Origin: Rhizobium lusitanum
GTDB lineage: Bacteria > Pseudomonadota > Alphaproteobacteria > Rhizobiales > Rhizobiaceae
Length of the DNA stretch: 64,000 nucleotides
Direction: 5' to 3'
Assembly (NCBI RefSeq): GCF_014189535.1
Contig: NZ_CP050307.1
Span: 1,922,001-1,986,000, forward strand
Shown: in pieces, positions 1 through 8,984 of the stretch
How positions within the stretch are numbered: position 1 is the stretch's first letter
Layout: each line of letters opens with the position of its first letter
Notes under the pieces: generated by a model
What the model saw: only the letters and a program-made list of their open reading frames with translations
What the model was told of the DNA's origin: nothing
Database searches by the model: none
Position numbers and translations under genes: made by a program

Positions 1-2
1 GC

Positions 3-65
3 AACAGGAACATCCAGCGCATGATCATCGATCTCGACGCACAGTTTAAGGTAAGCAGCCTATGA
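3..65 (+). CDS. 3' end of an upstream gene (truncated by window edge)
   Basis: An open frame runs in from the left edge and ends at the TGA at 63-65. It gives about 20 residues (starting NRNIQRMIIDLD) and overlaps the next start by 4 nt (ATGA). The overlap implies co-transcription and translational coupling with the following amidohydrolase. Too little is visible to name the family. Confidence 0.55.
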   Translation, partial: NRNIQRMIIDLDAQFKVSSL

Positions 66-949
66 GTGCCTTCACGATGGACGCCGATTGGCTCAGCTTT
101 GATCCCTCACCTTCGAAGCCGGTCTTCCAACTACCGGCCGGTGCGGTCGACGCACATTGCCATGTCTTCGGGCCTGGCGATGTCTTCCCCTATGCGTCAG
201 AGCGCAAATACACACCCTGCGATGCCGGCAAGGACAAGCTGTTTGCGCTCAGGGATTTCCTCGGCTTCGAACGCAATGTGATCGTGCAAGCGACCTGCCA
301 CGGCGCCGACAACCGCGCGCTGGTCGACGCGCTTCGCGCCGCCGATGGACGCGCCCGCGGCGTCGCAACGGTTCGCCCCGACGTGACCGAGGAAACGCTC
401 GCGGAGATGGATGCGGCCGGCGTGCGTGGCGTGCGCTTCAATTTCGTTCGCCGGCTCGTGGATCCGAAGCCGGATGCTTACTATCGCGGCATCATCGAGC
501 GCATCGCACCACTCGGCTGGCATATCGTTATCTACTTCGAGGCGGCTGACCTTGAGGAGCGGTGGGATTTCTTCACCAGCCTGCCCACCACGGTCGTCGT
601 CGATCACATGGGCCGGCCCGACGTGACAAAGCCCGTCGATGGCCCCGAATTCGGTCGTTTCGTGGCTCTGATGGAGCGCGACAACATCTGGTCCAAGGTC
701 AGTTGCCCCGAGCGTCTCTCCAAGAGCGGTCCGCCGGCCTATGACGATGTCGTCCCTTTCGCGCGTGCTCTGGTCGAGCGCTTCCCCGACCGCGTGCTAT
801 GGGGCACCGACTGGCCGCACCCCAATATGAAGAACCACATGCCCGATGACGGGACATTGGTGGACTTCATCCCCCGCATCGCGCCGACCGAAACGCTGCA
901 GCACAAGTTACTTGTCGATAACCCGATGCGGCTCTACTGGCAGCGTTAG
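62..949 (+). CDS. LigI-like amidohydrolase (2-pyrone-4,6-dicarboxylate lactonase family)
   Basis: Cytoplasmic 295-residue hydrolase of the amidohydrolase_2 TIM-barrel family (PF04909). The N-terminal HxH metal motif is at residues 32-34 (DAHCHVFGP). The C-terminal catalytic Asp is at about 250 in LWGTDWPHPN, a signature typical of 2-pyrone-4,6-dicarboxylate hydrolases of the protocatechuate 4,5-cleavage pathway. Length is normal for the family. The start overlaps the stop of the preceding gene by 4 nt, so it is the last visible gene of an operon that begins outside the window. The exact lactone substrate is inferred: this family also includes hydrolases of other carboxylated lactones and sugar lactones, and no other lig gene is visible. 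Confidence 0.8.
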   Translation: MSAFTMDADWLSFDPSPSKPVFQLPAGAVDAHCHVFGPGDVFPYASERKYTPCDAGKDKLFALRDFLGFERNVIVQATCHGADNRALVDALRAADGRARGVATVRPDVTEETLAEMDAAGVRGVRFNFVRRLVDPKPDAYYRGIIERIAPLGWHIVIYFEAADLEERWDFFTSLPTTVVVDHMGRPDVTKPVDGPEFGRFVALMERDNIWSKVSCPERLSKSGPPAYDDVVPFARALVERFPDRVLWGTDWPHPNMKNHMPDDGTLVDFIPRIAPTETLQHKLLVDNPMRLYWQR

Positions 950-1136
950 GGTCCGGCTTTCCTTCCGGGTGAACAACGATCCAAGGAGCGGCGGTTCAAA
1001 TCCGTTCTCTATCTATAACGCTTGGTCTGCCATTCACGATCCAATCGCCAACGTGTTCTATTTTATGAATCGGCATGCGGCTCAATATTGATAGGCCCGA
1101 TAAAAAGGTGCTTTGCTTAGGGTCATTACGCAATGC

Positions 1137-2717
1137 TTATTCACGGTCCTGATTGTCCGCCATCGAATTATATCGATACGCGCGCTGCGCGGCCGTTGGC
1201 GTGAATTTTCGGTGATGTGCCTCCAAATGAGGAAGAAGGGCGTCGATCGCATTCCATGCCTGCGTCTCTGACTGCGTTTCCGGGTCTTTCAATATATCCG
1301 CAATTTCGAGCAGCACGGCCTCACGGTCGATCGTGGTCACTTTGCCGTTGTCAACGACCAAACACCCGCCGATAAACACCTGGTGGACGGCATGTCGCCC
1401 CCCGCGATGCAGAACGGCATCCGCCGGAGATGTTCTCATGTTGAGATGCGGACGGCCGATTTTTCGCTGATCCATCAACACGATATCAGCTTGCAGACCG
1501 GGTTCCAGCCGGCCCGTAAAGCCGCCGAAGCCGACGGATTTGGCACCATGTTCCGTGGCCATCTGCAGCACGGCGCCGGCATCGGGCCGGTCGTTCCACA
1601 GTCCGGTTTCGCGGTGCAGCGCCCAGACAAGTTTCATCTCAAGCGTCATATCGCGGTCATCGGCGATGTTCGACTGGTCAATGCCGAGAGCCACCGGAAT
1701 GCCGCGACGCCGCATCTCGTTGACGGGAGCAATACCGCTGCCAAGCCGGAGCCCCGAAGACGCATTGTGACATATGATACAGCCGCAGTCGGCGACTATG
1801 TCGAGATCGGCGCGGCTCATCCAATTGCCATGGCCAAGCGTCACATTGGGGCCGAGGCATTCGAGTGCCTTTAGATGCTGCACTGCGCTGTGGCCGAACT
1901 TATTATAGGCAAAACTTGATTGCCGCTCGGTTTCCAGAAGGTGCATATGCACCTGTGCTTCAGAGGAGCGTGCCGTTTCGAAGATGGTCTGGAGACATTC
2001 ATCGCTGCACCAGTGAAGGTTCGCCGGCGCGAGATTGATGCGGACATGATCGGGCTGTTCCGCCGACCAGCGCTCGCTGAGCGCTCTGTAAAACGCCATG
2101 AGTTCTGAGACTGGCACTGCGGCGGCATTAAGTTTTGGAGCAATCCACGCACGCACGGCTTCGGGAAGGGTGGCAAGGACGTTTGCATCATCATCATACG
2201 TCAGAATATTGCGGTCACGGATCATGAAAGAGAAGCCGGCCCGCATGCCGATCTCGGCATAGGCTTTTAGCGTCGCATCAGCCGTGGCCATCCAGCCATC
2301 CGGGGCGCCGGCAAACCCGCTGTTGATATGCTGTACCATGGTGGTGCCGCTTTCCAGCATCTCGATCGCCGAATAGAGCGTGTCGAGCCGGACATCAATG
2401 TGGCGCATCGCCCGGAATTGCGGCAGCCATAATTCCAGCGGCGCGAAGGGCACGCCCTGCATCAAGGGAGTTATCCCGAAATGGTGGTGGCTGTTGACCA
2501 GTCCCGGCATGGCAATCATGTCGCGGGAGCCAAACCGGGGAAGATGGTCGTTGCCATAAGCGACCGCCGGCATTGGTCCGATCTGGGCGATCATGCCGCC
2601 ATCAACACGGATGCCAACGTCATGGCGCATCGCCATGGTGCCGTCGGGCGCAAGGCCGCAAAGCACCGTACCGGCTTCAATAATGCAATCGGCGGTTCTC
2701 GACGTCGCTGCCATCAT
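1137..2717 (-). CDS. ATZ/TRZ/cytosine-deaminase-type amidohydrolase
   Basis: Metal-dependent hydrolase or deaminase of 526 residues. The composite beta-sandwich plus TIM barrel is indicated by MIAMPGLVNSHHHFG (HxH), then HMHLLETERQ, GHGNWMS, HNASSGLRLGSG and GIDQSNIADD carrying the later His and the catalytic Asp. This pattern is typical of guanine/cytosine deaminases, s-triazine hydrolases and related enzymes. It is somewhat longer than usual (about 450-480) because of a C-terminal extension after the sandwich. It is the last gene of the minus-strand operon starting at 10070, and its ATG overlaps the TGA of the previous gene by 4 nt. Substrate unknown; the neighbours (creatininase family, flavin monooxygenase) suggest a late hydrolytic step on a nitrogenous ring or amide. 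Confidence 0.85.
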   Translation of the reverse strand: MMAATSRTADCIIEAGTVLCGLAPDGTMAMRHDVGIRVDGGMIAQIGPMPAVAYGNDHLPRFGSRDMIAMPGLVNSHHHFGITPLMQGVPFAPLELWLPQFRAMRHIDVRLDTLYSAIEMLESGTTMVQHINSGFAGAPDGWMATADATLKAYAEIGMRAGFSFMIRDRNILTYDDDANVLATLPEAVRAWIAPKLNAAAVPVSELMAFYRALSERWSAEQPDHVRINLAPANLHWCSDECLQTIFETARSSEAQVHMHLLETERQSSFAYNKFGHSAVQHLKALECLGPNVTLGHGNWMSRADLDIVADCGCIICHNASSGLRLGSGIAPVNEMRRRGIPVALGIDQSNIADDRDMTLEMKLVWALHRETGLWNDRPDAGAVLQMATEHGAKSVGFGGFTGRLEPGLQADIVLMDQRKIGRPHLNMRTSPADAVLHRGGRHAVHQVFIGGCLVVDNGKVTTIDREAVLLEIADILKDPETQSETQAWNAIDALLPHLEAHHRKFTPTAAQRAYRYNSMADNQDRE

Positions 2718-3796
2718 TTCATGTAGTCTCCGATAAGGCCGAGGCGGCGAGCAACGACAACGCGATAGAGCGGGTCGCCATAGACCTTCATTTCTTCGCT
2801 TGCAGAGAACGCAAGGCTGATATCGTGCTCATCGTAACTCTGCGCGGCAATCGCGTGTATCTCGGGCCAACCGGGGGCCGGTATGTTGCGCCAGCGATCA
2901 ACCACGACTTTGTCCGGCATCTCGGGAAAGCCAAGTTCGCCCATCAGTGCTGCAATGCCCTGCCAGAACACCCGCAACATCCGATAGAGCGTTTCCTCAT
3001 CGCAATGAGGCGCAAGCAGACGGATCCAGTGCAGTCCGGTGATGACATGCAAGGCTGCAAAATGCTGGGTTGCGGCAAACAATGAAAGGGCGGTGGACGC
3101 CATCTGCTCCATGGTCTCTGGCCCAATCGCCAGCCAATCGACCACGGGTGCGAATGCCGTCACGTTGCCGGCGTCCCGCATATTTTGCCACAGCAGGTCA
3201 TGCAGCTTCATGCCATGCAATGGCGCGATCTTTGCGGTCATCGCAAGCACTTCGGCTGGGTCGCGCGTTATGGGCGGCGTTCCCTTTGCTGATGGAAGCG
3301 GCAGATAGGTGGCAGCCCAATAGGCAAGCGCGATTGCGACATCAGCCTCATTGCCGCGAAGAACACCATAGGCCGTTCGCATCAGCGCGTGAAACGCGCT
3401 GGCGGCAATACCAGCCGCAAGATCGGGGAGATAGAGCTGCAACGCACCATGGATCCCCAACCTCGTCAGCTCGCCCGCGAAGAATATGCGCAGATCGGGT
3501 TCGCGCTCGCGCCTTCCGATTGCCGCCTTCCAACTATTGCTATCAAGGGGCGCGATTGGCTGAGCGAAGGGTGCGAGCTGCTTTGCATCTCTGTAGTAAT
3601 CAAAGAAGCGCCGAAGTTGAGCAGGCGCGCCACCGATACGGTCGAGCGCCACGAGAACCATTGGGGCATGATTGGCGAATGTGTGCGAAAATTCCGAGCC
3701 CCACTCCGGCATGCCGGCCAGAATTGCTTCAAGGCCCTCGGCGGTTTCTTCATTGGAGATCGCTGGCATATTGAGCCTTTCTAAGAGTGGCGGCAA
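2714..3796 (-). CDS. Questin-oxidase-like protein (DUF4243 family)
   Basis: About 360 residues matching the questin oxidase-like family (PF14027). The visible family pattern is an N-terminal FANHAPMVLVAL...GGAPAQLRRFF segment and a central FHALMRTAYGVL...ADVAIALAYWAATYLPL segment. Characterised fungal relatives (questin oxidase and AflY-type proteins) act in oxidative, Baeyer-Villiger-like ring cleavage of polyketides; bacterial members are largely uncharacterised. The start may be the ATG at 3796 or the internal one nine codons later. It lies 98 nt downstream of the creatininase gene and overlaps the amidohydrolase by 4 nt. The oxidative ring-opening role is inferred from family and context; no cofactor motif is evident. 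Confidence 0.7.
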   Translation of the reverse strand: MPPLLERLNMPAISNEETAEGLEAILAGMPEWGSEFSHTFANHAPMVLVALDRIGGAPAQLRRFFDYYRDAKQLAPFAQPIAPLDSNSWKAAIGRREREPDLRIFFAGELTRLGIHGALQLYLPDLAAGIAASAFHALMRTAYGVLRGNEADVAIALAYWAATYLPLPSAKGTPPITRDPAEVLAMTAKIAPLHGMKLHDLLWQNMRDAGNVTAFAPVVDWLAIGPETMEQMASTALSLFAATQHFAALHVITGLHWIRLLAPHCDEETLYRMLRVFWQGIAALMGELGFPEMPDKVVVDRWRNIPAPGWPEIHAIAAQSYDEHDISLAFSASEEMKVYGDPLYRVVVARRLGLIGDYMK

Positions 3797-3894
3797 AGCG
3801 GCCTCTTGTTTGCGTGTTGGGAGACCGTTCGCTTAATTAGGTCACGCCGGCGCTTGCCAGGCATCCTGATGTACTGCCCCGGCTTCCGCCTGGC

Positions 3895-4713
3895 CTATCT
3901 CATTGCCGAAAAGCGGGTTTCAGAGGTGAGCTGGCCTATGTCAAAACCGCGAACTGCTTCGATGAGACGGAGCAATGCAGCCGCGGCGCGGTTAAGGACG
4001 ATCGCACCCTTGTCGGCATCAGCATTGGCGGCATTACCGCAAACGCCGGCTGGATGAAGGTCCTGCGCTTGCCAGCCGAAGCCTACTGCGCCCTCCGCCG
4101 TCAGCAGGCTGCCGGACTGTTCGATGCCGACCGTCAGCGGCACAAAGTCTTCGGCCTTGTCCATGACGACCAGCTCTGGCGCAATGGCAAGCATCATGCT
4201 GGTTTCGATATCCCCGCCATGAATGCCATGAAGAATTTCCGCCGAAGAAAACAGGTCGTCGACCGGCGCAATCCGGAACCAGGAGCAGGCAACCGCAAGC
4301 ATATCGAGCTCTATGCGGATATCACGGCAGGTCATGTCCATGAGCGAGATCTGCCCGCCATGCGAATTGAAAAGAATGAGCTTTCGGGCGCCCGCGCGCT
4401 TCACGCTTCTGGCGATGTCGAGCCAGACGAGGCGCAGTGTTTGCCCGGAGATGGTGAGCGTGCCCGGATAGGCCAGATGCTCATCCGATTTGCCAACGCT
4501 GAGTGCTGGCAGGATCAAGACGTCGGCATTAGCGTCAAGCAAGAGTGTCATTCGCTCAAGGATGCCGGCGTTGATCGCCGCGTCCACCTTAACAGGAAGA
4601 TGGGGGCCATGCTGCTCGACGGCCGCGATCGGCAATATGACGACGGTCTCGCTCAGATCACGCGAAGCAAAATCGGCGGTCGAGTGATCGGTCCAATGAA
4701 AAGAGATGGTCAT
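3895..4713 (-). CDS. Creatininase-family amidohydrolase
   Basis: 272 residues with the creatininase (PF02633) metal and active-site signature: VEQHGPHLP (Glu33, His35), Asp44, LFNSHGG (His118) and HGIHGGDIETS with Glu170. Relatives open cyclic amides (creatinine to creatine) or hydrolyse small amides, as in 3-dehydro-scyllo-inosose hydrolase and mycofactocin MftE. No signal peptide, so cytoplasmic. It starts 9 nt after the flavin monooxygenase stop in the same operon. The combination of importer, oxygenase and creatininase-type hydrolase suggests that the oxidised substrate carries a lactam, hydantoin-like or formamide bond. The exact substrate cannot be read from the sequence. Confidence 0.85.
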   Translation of the reverse strand: MTISFHWTDHSTADFASRDLSETVVILPIAAVEQHGPHLPVKVDAAINAGILERMTLLLDANADVLILPALSVGKSDEHLAYPGTLTISGQTLRLVWLDIARSVKRAGARKLILFNSHGGQISLMDMTCRDIRIELDMLAVACSWFRIAPVDDLFSSAEILHGIHGGDIETSMMLAIAPELVVMDKAEDFVPLTVGIEQSGSLLTAEGAVGFGWQAQDLHPAGVCGNAANADADKGAIVLNRAAAALLRLIEAVRGFDIGQLTSETRFSAMR

Positions 4714-4722
4714 AACGTAGCC

Positions 4723-6222
4723 TCACACGCGATTGTCAGATTGATCCGCGCTTGCTGGACGCGAGTTTGCCGTGGCAACACGATCTTCGAAATCATCGGA
4801 GACCGGCAGATCGGGCGAGGCATAGGCCGCCAATGCCGGCAGGATTGTTTCTTCCTGATCGAGAAGAAGCCGACGCAAGACACCGCGCACAAGGCGGGGA
4901 ACGCCGTGCTTATGTCCGCTGATCGAGGTCGAGTGCGGGCCGTGGCTGATAAAACTGCTGCTGTTGAAGGCAAATACGCGGCTGAGCCATGTGTCGGCAT
5001 CATCTTTTGGGACAAAGCCATAGAACGCATCGAGATAGGGAAGCTGCGCGAGGCGAGCGTCTTTGTCAGTATCCTGCGGTGTGTAGCGCTCCCCCCAAAG
5101 CGCAACCTTGTCGTGGATGCTTGTCAGTTCGGGTCGGGCGGCAAGGTCGATCTGCATGCCGGTCGCAAGCAGGAGATGGTCGAACTCCAAAATACCGTCT
5201 GGCGTATCGACACGGATTGCGTCCGCTTGCTCGGAAACCGCGAGCCATGGTGTGGCGGGGCGCAGCCGAAACCCGGGAAGGCTCATGGCGGTTTCGAAAC
5301 TCCGCACCGGCGGCGGCTGGTCGGCGCTGCGGAAGAAGCGAGAAATATTCCAGCGCGTGCTGTCGGAGAGATCCGGATAATGCGTCATCATCCCCGGTGT
5401 CTCAATCGCGCGATGCGGGTTCGTGCGCGGCAGCTTCGCACGCCGAAAGCAGAGATCGACGGAGGCGGCACCCGCTTCAAGAGCCTTGATCGCGTTGTCG
5501 AATGCCGACGCGCCATGCCCAAGCATGCCAATGCGCAAGCCCCTCAAAGCTTCAAAATCAATGGGACCATTTGTGTGATTGAACCTGTCTGGCGACAGCC
5601 CGTCAGAGACGAAACCTGGAACCCGCCATGCACCCGCACCATCATATCCGGTGGCCAGGACCACGGCACGCGCCAGAGACTTTTCCACCACTCCGCGGAC
5701 CTTGGTCGTGACGGCGATGACATCGCCCTCAGGGGCCACGTCGACAACCTCGCAATGATTCGTAATCGCGACTTCGAAGACTTCGGCATACCAATCCAGA
5801 TAGGCCTTCCAGTCCTTTCTTGGAATACGTGGAAGCTCTTCCCAGGCGTGACGCCCGTAAACTGTCTCGAACCACCGGCGCACGGACAGATTGACGACAT
5901 TGAATTCGTTTCCAACCTGCGTTTTCGGGGTGCGCAGTTCCTCCATGCGCGCAAAGGTCAGCCACGGCCCCTCGGCCCCTGGCGCCGCGCTGTCGAGAAC
6001 GCGCACGTTACTCACCCCATCCCATTTCAGGGCTGCCGCTATCGTGATGCCGGACTGGCCGGCGCCGACGATGATCACATCCGCGATCTCCATTGCGTCG
6101 GGCCGTGGCAAATCGGCGATCCATCGTGGGTTCGGATAGCCAAGGGCGGCAAGATCGGCACGGGCGGCCTGCTTCAGGTCGTCAACCGTCATCCGCGGCA
6201 CATCAGCGGGGGAGAATGTCAT
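4723..6222 (-). CDS. FAD/NAD(P)-dependent flavin monooxygenase-like oxidoreductase
   Basis: 499-residue flavoprotein with two Rossmann motifs. The first is an FAD-binding GAGQSG at residues 53-58 (preceded by DVIIV), the second an NAD(P)-binding GHGASA at 235-240. LLLATG near residue 350 is the third nucleotide-binding strand. The layout resembles class B flavin monooxygenases (Baeyer-Villiger, N-hydroxylating), but I do not see the classical FxGxxxHxxxWP fingerprint, so the reaction is open. An approximately 45-residue helical extension precedes the first FAD motif. The start overlaps the permease stop by 4 nt. In the operon it sits between import and hydrolysis, consistent with the first oxidative attack on the imported compound (inference). 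Confidence 0.82.
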   Translation of the reverse strand: MTFSPADVPRMTVDDLKQAARADLAALGYPNPRWIADLPRPDAMEIADVIIVGAGQSGITIAAALKWDGVSNVRVLDSAAPGAEGPWLTFARMEELRTPKTQVGNEFNVVNLSVRRWFETVYGRHAWEELPRIPRKDWKAYLDWYAEVFEVAITNHCEVVDVAPEGDVIAVTTKVRGVVEKSLARAVVLATGYDGAGAWRVPGFVSDGLSPDRFNHTNGPIDFEALRGLRIGMLGHGASAFDNAIKALEAGAASVDLCFRRAKLPRTNPHRAIETPGMMTHYPDLSDSTRWNISRFFRSADQPPPVRSFETAMSLPGFRLRPATPWLAVSEQADAIRVDTPDGILEFDHLLLATGMQIDLAARPELTSIHDKVALWGERYTPQDTDKDARLAQLPYLDAFYGFVPKDDADTWLSRVFAFNSSSFISHGPHSTSISGHKHGVPRLVRGVLRRLLLDQEETILPALAAYASPDLPVSDDFEDRVATANSRPASADQSDNRV

Positions 6223-7016
6223 GTTTGATCTCGCAAATGAGCCGTACGTCCGCGTAGACGGCGTCGGCGATTAATCTCTGTCAGCGCCACGATCAGGGCT
6301 GTCAACAGGAGGACGACCACCTGCATCGCATTGAGGTCAGGCTTGAGTTCCCGCCGAAACTCCGATGCGACAATAAGGGAAAGCGGCTGTGTGCGGCCGG
6401 CCAAAAACATGGAGATTGTCAAATCCGCCAGCGACAGAATGACCCCGATGGAATAGGCGGCGCTGAGCGCGACGTTGAGCTGCGGAAGCAGAACACGCCG
6501 GAAACTCTGCCACGGCGTAGCACCCAGATCCCGGGCCGCCTCCTCCAGCCGTGGATCGAGCCGAATTAACACGGCGGCGATGATTGTTGTGGTGAAGGGG
6601 ATGGCAACAATCGTTTGTGCCAGAATGAGGGCTGTCGCTCCGCGTCCCAGCCCCACCCAGCTCATGAGCATTGCCTGCGCGATGGAAAGGACGGTCTTCG
6701 GCACAAGAAAGGGCACGAGGATCAAAACGGCAAATGCGCCCCGGAACCACATTCGCGACGACGTCAGGGCCAAGGCGGCGACAAGGCCGATGAAGGCAGC
6801 CAGAAGCCCGACAGGTTGGGCGATCAAAAAGCTGGTTACGAAGCCATCCTGAAACGCCGTGTTGCCAACAAGATCGGCGTACCAGGCAAAGGTGAATCCG
6901 CTGAGAGGAAAAGCCATGGTGCTTGACGCGTTAAAGGAAAAAATCCCGAGAACGACAATCGGCAGGTAGAAAAAGCAGGCCGCAAGACCAAGTGTGAAGA
7001 TCGCAAATCGGGTCAT
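6219..7016 (-). CDS. ABC transporter permease, PotC-like
   Basis: 265-residue inner-membrane permease of the spermidine/putrescine family. It has about six transmembrane segments, starting FAIFTLGLAACFFYLPIVVLG. The cytoplasmic EAA loop EEAARDLGATPWQSFRRVLLPQL lies near residues 155-177 and docks the ATPase. It overlaps both flanking genes by 4 nt (ATGA), so it belongs to the operon of PotA-, PotB- and PotD-like genes. The family carries polyamines, but close relatives carry Fe(III), thiamine, phosphonates and opines, so the cargo is not fixed by homology. Confidence 0.9.
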   Translation of the reverse strand: MTRFAIFTLGLAACFFYLPIVVLGIFSFNASSTMAFPLSGFTFAWYADLVGNTAFQDGFVTSFLIAQPVGLLAAFIGLVAALALTSSRMWFRGAFAVLILVPFLVPKTVLSIAQAMLMSWVGLGRGATALILAQTIVAIPFTTTIIAAVLIRLDPRLEEAARDLGATPWQSFRRVLLPQLNVALSAAYSIGVILSLADLTISMFLAGRTQPLSLIVASEFRRELKPDLNAMQVVVLLLTALIVALTEINRRRRLRGRTAHLRDQT

Positions 7017-7891
7017 TTCAACCCCCGCCGGAAGACTGCCCTTGCACCGTTGAGCCGAAGAAGGACGGTGGCGAACCCGATGGCAAATGCGAACAGGACG
7101 ACAAGAAGGCTAAGGGCCAGAGCGGAGGCCAGTGGCCAATCGAAGGCAGTACCGAACAGATTATCGATCATCGCCATCGGCGTCGCGCCCGAGGTTCCGC
7201 CAAGAAGACTTGGCGTCATCATATCGCCGGCTGCCAGAGCAAAGACTGTAAAGGCGCCGACGGCCAGTCCAGGGGTGGTCAAAGGCAGGATCACCTTCAA
7301 AAACGCATCCAACGGCCGGGCGCCGAGATCCCGGGCGGCCTCTATCAGCCTTTTGTCAATCAACTCGGCTGAGATCCATATCGCCAAAACCATGAATGGC
7401 AGATTGTTATAGAGCAGCACGAGATGCGTGGTGAACGGCGAAAATAACAGGAATTTCAAAGGCTCATCGACAAGACCGAACCATTGCAGGACGGCGTTTA
7501 TCAAGCCTTCGGAGCCAAGAACGACACGCCAGGCATAAATTCGCACGATCTCGCCGGTATAGAGCGGTGTCAGCAGGACGATACTGGCAATCCCCTTCCA
7601 AAGGGCAGGCAGGCGTGTCATCGAAATCGCAATCGGATAGCCGACAAAAGTCGCGAGCACCGCCGTCCCCGCACCGGAGACAACTGCCTTGCCGATCAAA
7701 AAGACGAAGACCGGATTGGTAAAAATCTGCGACCAACTCTGTCCCGAAAAGGCCGGAACCATCGTGAAGGCGTCGAGATCCACCTCAAAGAAGCTGAACA
7801 CCAGGAGCAAAGCGAGCGGCAGAACGCAACCTACCAATAAAAGACATGCGACGGGCACGGCAAAATGCGCCCGGTGGAACGCCAGAGCCAT
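7013..7891 (-). CDS. ABC transporter permease, PotB-like
   Basis: 292-residue inner-membrane permease with EAARDLGARPLDAFLKVILPLT as the EAA loop, the partner of the PotC-like permease. The frame stays open for another 86 codons upstream, but that stretch lies inside the ATPase gene and has no protein-like character. The start is therefore placed at the ATG at 7891, which overlaps the ATPase TGA in the usual way and leads directly into a hydrophobic first segment (MALAFHRAHFAVPVACLLL). Six transmembrane segments are expected for the family and consistent with the sequence. Confidence 0.9.
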   Translation of the reverse strand: MALAFHRAHFAVPVACLLLVGCVLPLALLLVFSFFEVDLDAFTMVPAFSGQSWSQIFTNPVFVFLIGKAVVSGAGTAVLATFVGYPIAISMTRLPALWKGIASIVLLTPLYTGEIVRIYAWRVVLGSEGLINAVLQWFGLVDEPLKFLLFSPFTTHLVLLYNNLPFMVLAIWISAELIDKRLIEAARDLGARPLDAFLKVILPLTTPGLAVGAFTVFALAAGDMMTPSLLGGTSGATPMAMIDNLFGTAFDWPLASALALSLLVVLFAFAIGFATVLLRLNGARAVFRRGLK

Positions 7892-8982
7892 CACTCGACC
7901 CTCGTGATAAAGGCGCGATCGGGATCCAATGCCAGGCCGACATCGGTTCCTGGGGCAAGCGGAAGATCCGCCATGAACCGCAAGGTGATGCCCTTCACGC
8001 CGGCTTCGATGAGATATCTGTCCCCCTTGAACACGACATGTTGGACCGTCGCGCTTATCACGTCCCCGCCTGGGGCAACGCGAAGGTTTTCCGGTCGGAT
8101 GGCGAGCACCGCCTTGTCCCCACGCGACAATCCCTCCACAGCCGGGCACTGGATGATGCCTATCGCCGTGTCGATCGCAGCCGATCCGGGGATCGCGCCG
8201 TTACCGACAACTTCGCCGGGAATGAGTGTCGCAGCGCCGATGAAATCAGCAACGAAGGCGTTGGCGGGACGAGCATAGATCGTCAAAGGGTCGCCTTTTT
8301 GAACAATACGCCCCTTGTTCATCACGACGACGATGTCGGAGAGCGCGAAGGCCTCGTCCTGATCGTGGGTCACATAGACGAAGGCGATACCGAGGCGTCG
8401 CTGCAGGTCCTTCAGTTCGATCTGAAGATGGCCGCGCATCTTTTTATCCAGCGCCGACAAGGGTTCGTCGAGCAGGAGCAGATGCGGCTCCGCGATGATC
8501 GCGCGGGCCACCGCCACGCGTTGCTGTTGTCCGCCCGACAGCTGATGTGGATATCGTTCGCCAAACTCCGCCATATGCACGGCGTCCAGCGCTCTTTTGA
8601 CGCGCGCAGCCACATCGACATTGCTCTGGCGCCGAAGTGTCAGCGAGAACGCGACGTTTCCAAATACGGTCAGATGCGGAAACAACGCATAGCTCTGGAA
8701 CACCGTATTGACCGGGCGTCGCTCCGGCGGCACGCCGGAAAGAGGCCTGCCATCCAGCACAATCGATCCAGCGTCCGGCGTCTCGAATCCTGCGATCATC
8801 CGCAGGATCGTGGTCTTGCCGCAGCCGGAAGGGCCAAGAAAAGTGGTGAAGGCTTTTTCCGGTATGTCGAGATCGACACCGTCGACTGCGCGGTCCTTTC
8901 CATAATATTTGGTCAGGCCGCGGGCCGACAGCAGAAGCCCCGATCTCGCCGGATCGGGCGCAACGTCAGGCGTATTCACCAT
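7891..8982 (-). CDS. ABC transporter ATP-binding protein, PotA-like
   Basis: 363-residue nucleotide-binding subunit. Walker A GPSGCGKT is at 50-57, Q-loop VFQSYALFPH at about 94-103, signature LSGGQQQR at about 148-155, Walker B LLLLDEP at about 168-174, and switch His in YVTHDQDEA. The C-terminal third is a TOBE-type regulatory domain (AIRPENLRV) as in PotA/UgpC/FbpC. It starts 2 nt after the binding-protein stop and couples by overlap to the PotB-like permease. It energises import through the two permeases that follow. Confidence 0.92.
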   Translation of the reverse strand: MVNTPDVAPDPARSGLLLSARGLTKYYGKDRAVDGVDLDIPEKAFTTFLGPSGCGKTTILRMIAGFETPDAGSIVLDGRPLSGVPPERRPVNTVFQSYALFPHLTVFGNVAFSLTLRRQSNVDVAARVKRALDAVHMAEFGERYPHQLSGGQQQRVAVARAIIAEPHLLLLDEPLSALDKKMRGHLQIELKDLQRRLGIAFVYVTHDQDEAFALSDIVVVMNKGRIVQKGDPLTIYARPANAFVADFIGAATLIPGEVVGNGAIPGSAAIDTAIGIIQCPAVEGLSRGDKAVLAIRPENLRVAPGGDVISATVQHVVFKGDRYLIEAGVKGITLRFMADLPLAPGTDVGLALDPDRAFITRVE

Positions 8983-8984
8983 GA

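Noticed and set aside
4054..6228. 724-codon open frame on the plus strand
   Set aside because: It is antisense to the creatininase-family and flavin monooxygenase genes, which have clear catalytic motifs. The product is Arg/His-rich with no family pattern; a by-product of high-GC codon use.
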